From positions 1 through 43,144 of the forward strand of contig CAJUQM010000023.1 of NCBI GenBank assembly GCA_910588005.1: a stretch of DNA of 43,144 nucleotides. Direction: 5' to 3'. Positions 15,526 through 23,864 of this stretch are shown piece after piece. Under the pieces are notes generated by a model. It was not told where the DNA came from, did no database searches, and was given only the letters and a program-made list of their open reading frames with translations. The position numbers were made by a program, and so were the translations under genes. The stretch comes from an uncultured Oscillibacter sp. (GTDB taxonomy: Bacteria > Bacillota > Clostridia > Oscillospirales > Oscillospiraceae). Every line of letters starts with the position of its first letter. Within the stretch, counting starts at the first letter, position 1.

Positions 15526-16416
15526 ATGGAAGCGAAAAGACTGTTGATGATCGTCAATCCCCGGGCGGGGCGGAACAAGTCCCGGGGGCCGCTGTTCGAC
15601 GCGGCGGCGATTTTTTCCCAGGCCGGATATCTTCTCTCCATCCACACCACTACCCCCCGGCCCGGTGACGCGGCATCCACCGCCGCAGCCGCCGGCGGAA
15701 TCTACGATGCAGTGGTGGCGGTGGGCGGCGACGGGACGCTGAACGAAGTGGTCAACGGACTGATGGAGCTGGAAGCACCTCCGCTGCTGGGATATCTTCC
15801 CCAGGGCAGCACCAACGATTTTGCCGCCAGTCTTCGGATTTCCGGCAAGCCCGCGGAGGCCGCCGCCGCTATGGTGGAGGGTGCGCCCCGCAAATTGGAC
15901 GTGGGCCGGTGGAACGACCGTCACTTTGTGTATGTGGCCTCCTTTGGGGCGTTTACCCGCAGCTCCTACACTGCCACCCAGGCCGCCAAAAACGCCCTGG
16001 GCCATTTCGCCTATATTCTGGAGGGGATGAAGGACCTGAACAGCCTGCGTCCCTATCGGGTAAAGCTCACTGCTGACGGAGAGGTGCTGGACGGGGAATA
16101 CCTCTTTGGCGCGGTGTGCAACTCCACCTCCATCGGCGGTCTGATGAGACTGGAGGCGGAGCGGGTGGTGCTGGACGACGGAAAGTTCGAGCTGCTGTTA
16201 ATACCCAATCCCCACACTCCCGCGGACCTTCAAAATCTGGTGGTGGCGCTTTTAAACCAGCAGTACGACAGTCAGGGTTTGGTGTTTCGCCACGTGTCCT
16301 CCATCCGTCTGGAGACGGAGGACGCCCTCCCCTGGTCTTTGGACGGGGAGTATGCCCCCAGTCTGGCGGAGGTGGATATCGAAAACCGCCGCCAGGCGCT
16401 GGAGATGCTGCTGTGA
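15526..16416 (+). CDS. Diacylglycerol kinase-family lipid kinase (YegS/BmrU/DgkB type)
   Basis: A 296-residue DAGK-catalytic-family protein. It begins RLLMIVNPRAGRNKS, carries the nucleotide motif VGGDGTLNEVVNG (66-78) and the LGYLPQGSTNDFA block, and has an acidic C-terminal half with SLDGEYAP. The family phosphorylates diacylglycerol or related lipids at the inner membrane face, as in DgkB recycling of diacylglycerol from lipoteichoic acid synthesis. The start chosen is ATG 15526, with AGGAGG 13 nt upstream, a rather long gap. Its stop overlaps the NUDIX start (TGATG at 16414-16418). Confidence 0.9.
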   Translation: MEAKRLLMIVNPRAGRNKSRGPLFDAAAIFSQAGYLLSIHTTTPRPGDAASTAAAAGGIYDAVVAVGGDGTLNEVVNGLMELEAPPLLGYLPQGSTNDFAASLRISGKPAEAAAAMVEGAPRKLDVGRWNDRHFVYVASFGAFTRSSYTATQAAKNALGHFAYILEGMKDLNSLRPYRVKLTADGEVLDGEYLFGAVCNSTSIGGLMRLEAERVVLDDGKFELLLIPNPHTPADLQNLVVALLNQQYDSQGLVFRHVSSIRLETEDALPWSLDGEYAPSLAEVDIENRRQALEMLL

Positions 16417-17024
16417 TGGGGGAGCTGGAGGCGCTGCGCCGGCGGTACGGCGGCTATGCGCCGGGACTTTTGGGGGCGCGGCGGAGCTATGCAGTGCTCG
16501 TCCCGCTGCTGAGAACTGCGGATGGACTGCGGCTGCTCTTTGAGGTGCGGGCCGCAGCGCTGCGGCAGGGGGGCGAGGTGTGTTTTCCCGGCGGGCGGAT
16601 GGAACCGGGAGAGACGCCGGAGGAGTGCGCCCTGCGGGAGACGGAAGAGGAACTGGCGATTCCCGCAGACGAGGTGGAACTATTCGGCCCCACCGATTTT
16701 ATCTGCAATCAGCGGGGTTTTCTGCTGCGGCCGGTGGTGGGATTGGTGTCTGCGGCGGGAATGGAGCGCCTGCGGCCCTCCCCGGCGGAGGTGGCGGAGG
16801 CCTTTACGGTGCCGCTGGCGTTTTTCCGGGAGAGCGCCCCGGTGGCGGCCCGCTATGAACTGGTTCCCCAGGTCCCGGAGGACTTTCCCTATGCGGCCGC
16901 GGGAATCGCACAGGACTATCCCTGGAGCCGCGGCATGGTGGAAGTGCTCTCATGGCAATATGAAGGACATGTGATCTGGGGTATGACCGCCCGGATTGTC
17001 AAGGATATTTTAAAAGGCCTGTGA
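16416..17024 (+). CDS. NUDIX hydrolase, CoA pyrophosphatase type
   Basis: A 202-residue NUDIX enzyme. The Nudix box spans GGRMEPGETPEECALRETEE and continues with ELAIP, matching Gx5Ex7REUxEExGU. It is preceded by LLFEVRAAALRQGGEVCFPGG, which resembles the NuCoA motif of CoA diphosphatases (CoA to 3',5'-ADP and 4'-phosphopantetheine). The start ATG overlaps the lipid-kinase stop, so translation is coupled. No Shine-Dalgarno other than sequence within the upstream gene. The exact substrate is inferred from the motif only. Confidence 0.88.
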   Translation: MGELEALRRRYGGYAPGLLGARRSYAVLVPLLRTADGLRLLFEVRAAALRQGGEVCFPGGRMEPGETPEECALRETEEELAIPADEVELFGPTDFICNQRGFLLRPVVGLVSAAGMERLRPSPAEVAEAFTVPLAFFRESAPVAARYELVPQVPEDFPYAAAGIAQDYPWSRGMVEVLSWQYEGHVIWGMTARIVKDILKGL

Positions 17025-17052
17025 GCCGGGCCGGGAGACGGAGGAGACGGTG

Positions 17053-19158
17053 ATGAACGAAGAGAGAACGAGGATTCCGGAGGAGGAGAAGCTGGTGCTC
17101 CCCCGTACGATCCACCTGGTCCCCATGGACCGGATCGGCGGCTTTGACGTGCGCCCGGGGTTTTACGAGATCAATGGGGCTACGGCCATTCCCGGCGGCG
17201 TGAACTTTACCGTGCACTCCCGGGGAGCGGCCTCTATTGAGTTGCTGCTGTTTCACCGGGGAGCGGCGGACCCCTTTGCGGTGCTGCCCTTTCCCGGGAA
17301 CTACCGCATTGGCAACGTATATTCCATGATTGTGTTCAAGCTGAATATCGAGGAGTTTGAGTATGCCTACCGGGTGGACGGTCCCTACGAGCCGGAAAAG
17401 GGACTGATTTTTGACAAAAACCGCTATCTGCTGGACCCCTATGCCAAGGCGGTGACAGGACAGAGCCAATGGGGAAAGTCCTCTCCCCACGGCCAGCACT
17501 ACCGGGCCAGAGTGGTGAAGGACGACTTTGACTGGAAGGCCGCCCGGCCGCCCCTGATTCCCATGGAGGATCTCATCATCTATGAACTCCACGTCCGGGG
17601 CTTTACAAAGGACCGTTCCTCCGGCGTGCAGAACCCCGGCACCTTTGCGGGACTTCTGGAGAAGCTGCCCTATCTCCTGGAGCTGGGAGTCAACGCCGTG
17701 GAGCTGATGCCCATCTTTGAGTTTGACGAGATGCAGGATTACCGGGTGGTGGATGGGCAGGAGCTGTACAACTACTGGGGATACAACACCGTCAGCTTTT
17801 TCGCGCCCAACACCAGCTATGCCGCCGGGCGGGAGTATAACCGGGAGGGCAATGAGCTGAAAAATCTCATCAGGACTTTCCAGCAGCACGGCATAGAGGT
17901 GTATTTGGACGTGGTGTTCAACCACACGGCGGAAGGCAACGAGCAGGGACCCTTCTTTTCCTTCAAGGGCTTTGACAACAATATTTACTATCTGCTGACG
18001 CCGGAGGGAAAGTACTATAATTTCAGCGGCTGCGGCAACACGGTCAACTGCAACCATCCCATTGTGCGTCAGATGATTTTGGACTGCCTGCGCTACTGGG
18101 TCACCACATACCACGTGGACGGCTTCCGCTTTGACCTGGCCTCCATCCTCAGCCGGGACGAGGCGGGCGCGCCCATGGGAGACCCGCCGCTGCTCCAGGC
18201 GCTGGCCTTTGACCCTATTTTGGGGGATGTGAAGCTGATCGCCGAGGCCTGGGATGCCGGCGGCCTATACCAGGTGGGGTCCTTCCCCGCCTGGAACCGC
18301 TGGGCGGAGTGGAACGGACGCTACCGTGACGACCTGCGCCGCTATTTTAAAGGGGATGGGGACTGCGCCCAGGCAGCGGCGCTGCGGATTGCGGGGTCCC
18401 GGGACATCTACGGCGGCACGGGGCGGAAGGACGCGTCTATCAACTTCCTCACCTGCCACGACGGATTTACCCTCTACGACCTGTACGCCTACAATGAAAA
18501 GCACAACGAGAAGAACGGGTGGGGCGGCACCGACGGCGCCAACGACAACAACAGCTGGAACTGCGGGGCCGAGGGGGAGACGGAGGACCCGGCGGTAAAC
18601 GCGCTGCGGCGGCAGATGATCCGCGGCGCCTTCGCACTGCTGATGTGCAGCCGGGGGATTCCCATGTTTTTGGCTGGAGATGAGTTCTGCAACACCCAGT
18701 TCGGCAACAATAACGCCTACTGCCAGGATAACATCACCTCCTGGCTGGATTGGTCCCGGCTGGAGAAAAACCGGGAGATGTTCCGCTTTTTCCAGTATAT
18801 GATTCGTTTCCGGAAGGAACACCGGGTACTGCGGACCAACCTGAGCAACGGTGCCTGCGGATTCCCGGACGTCAGCTTCCACGGGGTGGAACCCTGGCAC
18901 GAGGGGCTGTTTGAGTCCCATGAGCGGTATGTGGGTGTGATGTTCGCAGGGGCGGAGCGCGGCACCGGCCCTCAGATGGTCTACGTGGCCTCCAACGCCT
19001 GGTGGGAGGAGCTGGAGGTGACACTGCCCAGGCTGCCGGCATCTATGTACTGGGAGCTGGCCGTGGACACCTGGGAGGAAACCCAGCCGCCGTGCCGCGC
19101 CGCGGAGGACCGTTTTACCATTCACCCCAGGTCGGTCATGGTATTTGTAGCCAGGTAA
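17053..19158 (+). CDS. glgX: Glycogen debranching enzyme / isoamylase-type GH13 (GlgX-like)
   Basis: The 701-residue GH13 enzyme hydrolyses alpha-1,6 branches of glycogen or limit dextrins. An N-terminal CBM48-like domain is followed by the TIM barrel. Family blocks are ELHVRGFTKD, VELMPIFEFDE, DVVFNHTAEG, the nucleophile D361 in VDGFRFDLAS, the acid E398 in LIAEAWDAGG and the third aspartate D470 in LTCHDGFTLYDL. No signal peptide, so intracellular. The ATG at 17053 is 6 nt after GGAGGAG; the GTG just before it is too close. It is third in the operon after the lipid kinase and NUDIX genes, 28 nt past the latter. No other glycogen genes are in the window. Confidence 0.93.
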   Translation: MNEERTRIPEEEKLVLPRTIHLVPMDRIGGFDVRPGFYEINGATAIPGGVNFTVHSRGAASIELLLFHRGAADPFAVLPFPGNYRIGNVYSMIVFKLNIEEFEYAYRVDGPYEPEKGLIFDKNRYLLDPYAKAVTGQSQWGKSSPHGQHYRARVVKDDFDWKAARPPLIPMEDLIIYELHVRGFTKDRSSGVQNPGTFAGLLEKLPYLLELGVNAVELMPIFEFDEMQDYRVVDGQELYNYWGYNTVSFFAPNTSYAAGREYNREGNELKNLIRTFQQHGIEVYLDVVFNHTAEGNEQGPFFSFKGFDNNIYYLLTPEGKYYNFSGCGNTVNCNHPIVRQMILDCLRYWVTTYHVDGFRFDLASILSRDEAGAPMGDPPLLQALAFDPILGDVKLIAEAWDAGGLYQVGSFPAWNRWAEWNGRYRDDLRRYFKGDGDCAQAAALRIAGSRDIYGGTGRKDASINFLTCHDGFTLYDLYAYNEKHNEKNGWGGTDGANDNNSWNCGAEGETEDPAVNALRRQMIRGAFALLMCSRGIPMFLAGDEFCNTQFGNNNAYCQDNITSWLDWSRLEKNREMFRFFQYMIRFRKEHRVLRTNLSNGACGFPDVSFHGVEPWHEGLFESHERYVGVMFAGAERGTGPQMVYVASNAWWEELEVTLPRLPASMYWELAVDTWEETQPPCRAAEDRFTIHPRSVMVFVAR

Positions 19159-19185
19159 GAGCATGTCTGATTGGCGGATTCTACA

Positions 19186-19212
19186 AAAATTTTAAGGGCT
19201 TCGCAAAATTTT
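19186..19212. repeat. Paired AAAATTTT palindromes in the glgX 3' gap
   Basis: Two identical 8-mers, each self-complementary (19186-19193 and 19205-19212), are separated by 11 nt and can form an AT-only stem-loop. It could be a weak terminator or an AT-rich promoter-proximal element for the next gene. No clear -35/-10 pair was found in this 137-bp gap. Confidence 0.3.
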
Positions 19213-19295
19213 CATTTGGCACTTTCCTTTTTTCCAGTTTCTGCCGATATATCCTGTATAGACAGTGGAGTCAGATGCGGAAAGGAGGAGCGGCG

Positions 19296-19997
19296 ATGGA
19301 TACCAGTGGAATCTCCGGCGGACAGACGGCGCAGAGCTATGCCGTCTCTTCCGTCCAACAGGAGACGAAGAACCTTTATGAGATGATGCGGGACGCCAGG
19401 GAAAAAGCCGACGCCCGGCGGGAGCAGTATAAGCTGCCAAAGAATACCCGCTACGGCGACGCGCCTATGTTGGCGTATGCCCGCCTGGCCCGGGCCAGAA
19501 CGCCTGGGGAGGTCAGTGCCGCCTCCGGCTATGCCCGGCGGAAGATTGTCCAGCTGCAGTCTGCCCTGCGGAGCGACCCGGACAATAAGGAGCGCATTCA
19601 GGCGGCGATCCGGCAGCTGCAAAAGGCCGTCCACCGGGCGGCGAGGAAACAAAAAGACATACAGCGGGAGAAGCTGGCGGAGGTCCGGCGGAAAAAGGCG
19701 CTGGAGGAGAAGGAGCGCCGGAAGGCCCTCCAGCTGCGGCAGGAACTCTCCCGCACCCGGGCGCTGCGGAGCATTCGGGAATCTGGTTATATCCGGGAGG
19801 CTGAGATGGACAATCGGACACAGGAGCAGCTGTCCGCTGCCAGATTGGAGCTGCGGACCCAATTACAGGAACTGACCGCTTCCACGGCGGGTGTTTCGGT
19901 GGGCGCCGCCGTACAGCAGTACTCCGCCGCCCAGGCGGTGACCGGTGCGGAGACAATCACCCCGGAGGCGGGCGGAGGCCTGGATATGCTGGCGTGA
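19296..19997 (+). CDS. Hypothetical Lys/Arg-rich coiled-coil protein
   Basis: A 233-residue protein I do not recognise. Residues about 20-65 are mixed. Residues 75-190 are highly charged and helical, rich in Lys, Arg, Glu and Gln (for example KQKDIQREKLAEVRRKKALE) and likely to form a long coiled coil. The C-terminal 40 residues are Ala/Gly/Thr-rich and low in complexity. There is no signal peptide or membrane span. The ATG at 19296 follows AAAGGAGGAG. It may be monocistronic, ending at a bidirectional terminator. Nothing in the neighbourhood assigns a role; a structural or spore-related function is speculation. Confidence 0.75.
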   Translation: MDTSGISGGQTAQSYAVSSVQQETKNLYEMMRDAREKADARREQYKLPKNTRYGDAPMLAYARLARARTPGEVSAASGYARRKIVQLQSALRSDPDNKERIQAAIRQLQKAVHRAARKQKDIQREKLAEVRRKKALEEKERRKALQLRQELSRTRALRSIRESGYIREAEMDNRTQEQLSAARLELRTQLQELTASTAGVSVGAAVQQYSAAQAVTGAETITPEAGGGLDMLA

Positions 19998-20006
19998 GAA
20001 ATGATA

Positions 20007-20047
20007 AAAAAGAGCGGGAGGGAGCTTTGCTCCCTCCCGCTCTTTTT
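20007..20047. terminator. Bidirectional terminator between the coiled-coil gene and livF
   Basis: A perfect 19-bp inverted repeat (A5-GAGCGGGAGGGAGC with its complement, 20007-20025 and 20029-20047) around a TTT loop. It ends in T5 on the plus strand and T-run on the minus strand, so it serves both convergent genes. Confidence 0.95.
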
Positions 20048-20053
20048 GCGCTG

Positions 20054-20767
20054 TCAGCGCTTGTGCTTGCCCAGGTATGCCTCTTTGACCTTCTCGTTGG
20101 CCAGCAGCTCCCCGCCGGTGCCGGACATGGTGATGCTGCCGGTCTCTAAAACGTATGCCAGGTCCGCGGTCTTTAAAGCCATGTTGGCGTTTTGCTCGAT
20201 CAGCAGAATCGTCACGCCCTGCCTGTTGATCTCCCGGATGATGGAGAAGATATCCTGCACCACCAGCGGGGCCAAGCCCAGGGAGGGTTCATCCATCAGC
20301 AGCAGCTGGGGGCGGGACATCAAGGCCCGGCCCACGGCCAACATCTGCTGTTCGCCGCCGGAGAGGGTGCCGGCCAGCTGCCAGTCCCGCTCTTTCAGGC
20401 GGGGAAACAGCTCGTAGACCCACTGGAGATCTTTCGCGGTCTCCGCCTTGTCCCTGCGGAGATAGGCCCCCAGCTTCAGATTCTCCAGCACCGTCAGATC
20501 CGGAAACACCCGGCGTCCCTCCGGACTCATGGCGATGCCCTCACCGATGATTTTATCAATGGATTTGCCCAAAAGCTCGCCGCCGTTCCACTGGATAGAG
20601 CCGGAGGCCGCCTTCACAAGGCCGGTGATGGTGCGCAGGGTGGTGGATTTGCCGGCGCCGTTTGCGCCGATCAACGTGACGATCTTGCCGTCGGGCACCT
20701 CCATGGAGATGCCCCGCAGCGCCTGGATGCCGCCGTAGGCCACATGCAGGTTTTCAATTTTAAGCAT
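20054..20767 (-). CDS. livF: Branched-chain amino acid ABC transporter ATPase LivF
   Basis: A 237-residue ATPase. It begins MLKIENLHVAYGGIQALRGIS, with Walker A GANGAGKSTTLRTI, signature LSGGEQQMLAVGRALM, Walker B LLLMDEPSLGLAP and switch LLIEQNANMAL. EPSLGLAPL is diagnostic for LivF. It overlaps livG by 8 bp. It works with LivG as the heterodimeric motor of the branched-chain amino acid importer. Confidence 0.95.
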   Translation of the reverse strand: MLKIENLHVAYGGIQALRGISMEVPDGKIVTLIGANGAGKSTTLRTITGLVKAASGSIQWNGGELLGKSIDKIIGEGIAMSPEGRRVFPDLTVLENLKLGAYLRRDKAETAKDLQWVYELFPRLKERDWQLAGTLSGGEQQMLAVGRALMSRPQLLLMDEPSLGLAPLVVQDIFSIIREINRQGVTILLIEQNANMALKTADLAYVLETGSITMSGTGGELLANEKVKEAYLGKHKR

Positions 20768-21602
20768 CCTCCGCCACCCCCAGGTACGCGTCGATAACGC
20801 GCTGATTGTTCTGAATCTCCGCCGGTGTGCCCTCCGCGATCAGCTTGCCGAAATCCAGCACGTAGATGCGGTCGGAGATGTCCATGACCAAATCCATATG
20901 GTGCTCAATTAAAAACACCGTCAGGCCCAGCTTGGAGCGGATCTCGCCAATGAAGGCCGTCAGCTCGTTGGTCTCCTGGGGATTCATACCCGCCGCGGGT
21001 TCATCCAATAAGAGGAGTTTTGGCTCTGTGGCCAAGGCCCGGGCGATCTCCAGACGCCGCTGCTTGCCGTAGGGCAGGGAGGTGGCCAGCTCGTCCTTGA
21101 CGCCGGAGAGGCCCACGATCTCTAAAAGCTCCGCCACGTGCCGCCGCTGCTCCTGCTCTTCTCTGCGGTTCATGCGGAAGGCGGCGGCGAGGAAGTTGGT
21201 GTGGGTCCGGCAGTGTTTGGCAATGAGAACATTGTCAAACACGGTCTGGGATTTCCACAGGCGGATATTCTGGAAGGTGCGGGCCATGCCCAGCTTGGTG
21301 ATGGCGTCAGGGGTGGGGGAGAGAACCTGGCCGTACTCTCCGGCGTGCTGGCCTTTGTACTGCTGCTTCATTTTGCCCTGGGGGTGGTTTTCCACGATCT
21401 TTTCCCCCTGGAACCAGACCGCGCCGTTGGTGGGCTGGTAGACGCCGGTGACCACGTTGAAAGCGGTGGTTTTTCCGGCGCCGTTAGGGCCGATGAGGGC
21501 CACAATCTCACCTTGGTTGATCTCCAGGTTCATGTTGTCCACAGCCACAACGCCGCCGAACTGCATGGTGATGTTTTCGATCTTTAAAACATTCTCAGCC
21601 AT
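20760..21602 (-). CDS. livG: Branched-chain amino acid ABC transporter ATPase LivG
   Basis: A 280-residue ATPase with Walker A GPNGAGKTTAFNVVTG, GMARTFQNIRLW, signature SLPYGKQRRLEIARAL and Walker B LLLLDEPAAGMNPQE. SYGxQRRLEIARAL and EPAAGMNP are typical of LivG. About 25 extra residues (KMKQQYKGQHAGEYGQVLSP region) sit between the first beta domain and TFQN, making it longer than E. coli LivG (255). It overlaps livM by 8 bp and livF by 8 bp. Confidence 0.95.
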   Translation of the reverse strand: MAENVLKIENITMQFGGVVAVDNMNLEINQGEIVALIGPNGAGKTTAFNVVTGVYQPTNGAVWFQGEKIVENHPQGKMKQQYKGQHAGEYGQVLSPTPDAITKLGMARTFQNIRLWKSQTVFDNVLIAKHCRTHTNFLAAAFRMNRREEQEQRRHVAELLEIVGLSGVKDELATSLPYGKQRRLEIARALATEPKLLLLDEPAAGMNPQETNELTAFIGEIRSKLGLTVFLIEHHMDLVMDISDRIYVLDFGKLIAEGTPAEIQNNQRVIDAYLGVAEDA

Positions 21603-22761
21603 TGCTGCCGCCCCCTTTCCCGGTCTTTCTCCGGCGCCTGCGCCGGCTCAGCAGGTCCGGCAGCTCCCGGTCTCCCATGATGCCCCGCCGGAAGAACAGC
21701 ACCACGATCATGATGATGACGGAGAACACCACCAGGCGGAAGCCGTTGCGGAACACACCAGGGGCGTTGATTCCCAGGAAGGAGCCGGAGTCCAGACCAC
21801 GGAGCCACCACTCGCTGGCGGCGATGAACAGCATGGCGCCGATGCAGCTGCCGGAGATGGAGCCGATTCCGCCGAGGACCACCATCAGCAAAATCTCATA
21901 GGTCATGGCGGACTTGAAGTTGCTGGCCTGGGAGATGCCCAGCACCATGGCCAGACCCGCGCCGGAGACGCCGGCAAAGAAAGAGCTTATGCAGAAGGAG
22001 AGCATTTTGTGCCGGGCCAGATTGACGCCCATGGCCTCGGCGGCCACCTCATCGTCCCGAATGGCCTTGAAAGAGCGGCCATAGGTGGAGTTCACCAGCA
22101 GCACGATCAGGCCGATGCACACAGTGGACAGCAGCACGGGGACGAAGGTGGAGAGGCTCACGGAGACCCCGCCCAGATGGATCTGAAAAGAGTTAATACG
22201 CACAAAGCTCTTTAGAGGATTGGAGCCGTTGGTGACTGGCCCCAGTTTGCCCCACTGGAAGACGGCCCGGATCACCTCGGCAAAGCCCAATGTGGCGATG
22301 GCCAGATAGTCGGACTTCAGACGCAGCACCGGCAGGCCGATGAGATAGGCGACAAGCGCCGCCACGAGACCTGCCGCAATAATGGCGAGGGTTACGCCCA
22401 GCAGCGTGCCAAAAGGTCCCAGCACGCTGCTCAGCGCCTCCGGGAAGGAGAGGCGGACGGCGGCGTCATAGTACTGGTATACGACGTCCCGGGCGTCGGA
22501 GGGAATGGTGAAGATGGCATAGGTGTAGGCTCCGATGAGCATAAAGCCCGCGTGGCCCAGGGAGAAAAGACCTGTAAATCCGTTGAGCAGGTTCATGGAC
22601 ACGGCGGCCAGGGCATAGATAGAACCCTTTTGCAGGACTTTCAGCAGCATGGACATGCTGTCTGTAGGCTTGATGACCTGGTCCAGCACAATGACAAGTA
22701 CCAGCATGGCGGCCACCAAAACCAAGGAGGCCAGCGTGAATTTCTTCTGTTTTTCGATCAT
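21595..22761 (-). CDS. livM: Branched-chain amino acid ABC transporter permease LivM
   Basis: A 388-residue permease. Family blocks are GLFSLGHAGFMLIGAYTYAI, DYLAIATLGFAEVIR, GRSFKAIRDDEVAAEAMGVN, KMLSFCISSFFAGVSGAGLA, MVVLGGIGSISGSCIGA and an Arg-rich C-terminus. The ATG at 22761 has GGAGGG 7 nt upstream, 17 nt after livH. It forms the channel with LivH. Confidence 0.95.
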   Translation of the reverse strand: MIEKQKKFTLASLVLVAAMLVLVIVLDQVIKPTDSMSMLLKVLQKGSIYALAAVSMNLLNGFTGLFSLGHAGFMLIGAYTYAIFTIPSDARDVVYQYYDAAVRLSFPEALSSVLGPFGTLLGVTLAIIAAGLVAALVAYLIGLPVLRLKSDYLAIATLGFAEVIRAVFQWGKLGPVTNGSNPLKSFVRINSFQIHLGGVSVSLSTFVPVLLSTVCIGLIVLLVNSTYGRSFKAIRDDEVAAEAMGVNLARHKMLSFCISSFFAGVSGAGLAMVLGISQASNFKSAMTYEILLMVVLGGIGSISGSCIGAMLFIAASEWWLRGLDSGSFLGINAPGVFRNGFRLVVFSVIIMIVVLFFRRGIMGDRELPDLLSRRRRRRKTGKGGGSNG

Positions 22762-22778
22762 AGCGGTTCCCTCCTTCC

Positions 22779-23705
22779 TCAGACCTTGTCCGTGGTCTTC
22801 TCACCGAAGAGACCGGTGGGCTTAAAGACCAGGATGACAATCAGCAGCACGAAGGTGAAGGCGTCGGAGAAGGTGGCCAGTTCCAAGGGTTCTTTCAAGA
22901 CGCCAAGGGTCTGCAAAATGACGTCCAACCCCTTGATGATGTTTTCACAAACGCCGATAATAAACGCGCCGATCACCGCCCCCGGAATGGAGCCAATGCC
23001 GCCAAAGACGGCAGCCACGAAGGCTTTCAGCCCCGGCATACCGCCGGAGGTGGGGACCACGCCGGGATAGTTGGAGAAATACAGCATGGAACCCACCGCC
23101 GCCAAAAAGGAGCCGATGACAAAGGTGACGGAGATCACATTGTTAATGCGGATGCCCATGAGCTGGGCGGTCTCAAAGTCCCGGGACACGGCCCGCATAG
23201 CCATGCCGGCCTTGGTGTGGTTGATAAGCCATACCAGGATAACCACCAGGGCCACGGTCAAAAACGGGGTGATGAGGGTGACCCGCTTGGTGGGGGCGCC
23301 GAAGACCGTGATCTGATCGGAGATCCAGGGGATTGTGGGGTAGTTTTTGTTCAGCCCGCCGGTGATATACAGGGCCAGGTTCTGCAGCAGATAGCTGACG
23401 CCGATGGCCGAGATCATGACGGACATCCGGGGAGCGGTGCGCAGGGGCTTGTAGGCCACCCGCTCGATGGCAAAGCCCAGCAGCACGGTTAAGACGGCCA
23501 CCAAAGGCACCGCCAGATACAGAGGCAGCGAAGCGGACAGATAGACCATCATCAGTCCGGCCACCATAAACACGTCGCCGTGGGCAAAGTTGATTAACCG
23601 CAAGATCCCGTACACCATCGTGTAGCCGATGGCGATCAGAGCGTACTGTCCGCCCACTGAGACGCCTGAGAGCAGATACGGCAGGACGGTATTCATCAGA
23701 TCCAT
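22779..23705 (-). CDS. livH: Branched-chain amino acid ABC transporter permease LivH
   Basis: A 308-residue permease. Family blocks are LLSGVSVGGQYALIAIGYTMVYGILRLINFAHG, MAMRAVSRDFETAQLMGI and LKAFVAAVFGGIGSIPGAVIGAF. It starts 159 nt after the binding-protein gene, behind two stem-loops, and is followed closely by livM, livG and livF. Confidence 0.95.
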   Translation of the reverse strand: MDLMNTVLPYLLSGVSVGGQYALIAIGYTMVYGILRLINFAHGDVFMVAGLMMVYLSASLPLYLAVPLVAVLTVLLGFAIERVAYKPLRTAPRMSVMISAIGVSYLLQNLALYITGGLNKNYPTIPWISDQITVFGAPTKRVTLITPFLTVALVVILVWLINHTKAGMAMRAVSRDFETAQLMGIRINNVISVTFVIGSFLAAVGSMLYFSNYPGVVPTSGGMPGLKAFVAAVFGGIGSIPGAVIGAFIIGVCENIIKGLDVILQTLGVLKEPLELATFSDAFTFVLLIVILVFKPTGLFGEKTTDKV

Positions 23706-23742
23706 AGGGCTTCTTCCTCTCTGTAGCAGTTTTGGATAAACC

Positions 23743-23841
23743 GGGCTGTCCCGAAAGAACTCCGGCAGCGGCGCTCTTTCGGGACAGCCCCGTGGGGGCC
23801 TGGGATGTGAGCGCCGGCGGGGGCCAGGCGGCCCCCGCCGG
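23743..23841 (-). terminator. Tandem intercistronic stem-loops between livJ and livH
   Basis: Hairpin one has a perfect 12-bp stem (23814-23825 with 23830-23841, loop AGGC). Hairpin two has a perfect 16-bp stem (23743-23758 with 23775-23790). Neither has a proper T-run on the minus strand. They probably protect the livJ message or lower read-through, giving more binding protein than permease. Confidence 0.7.
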
Positions 23842-23864
23842 TGTGTTTTGTGTGGGAAAAAGGC

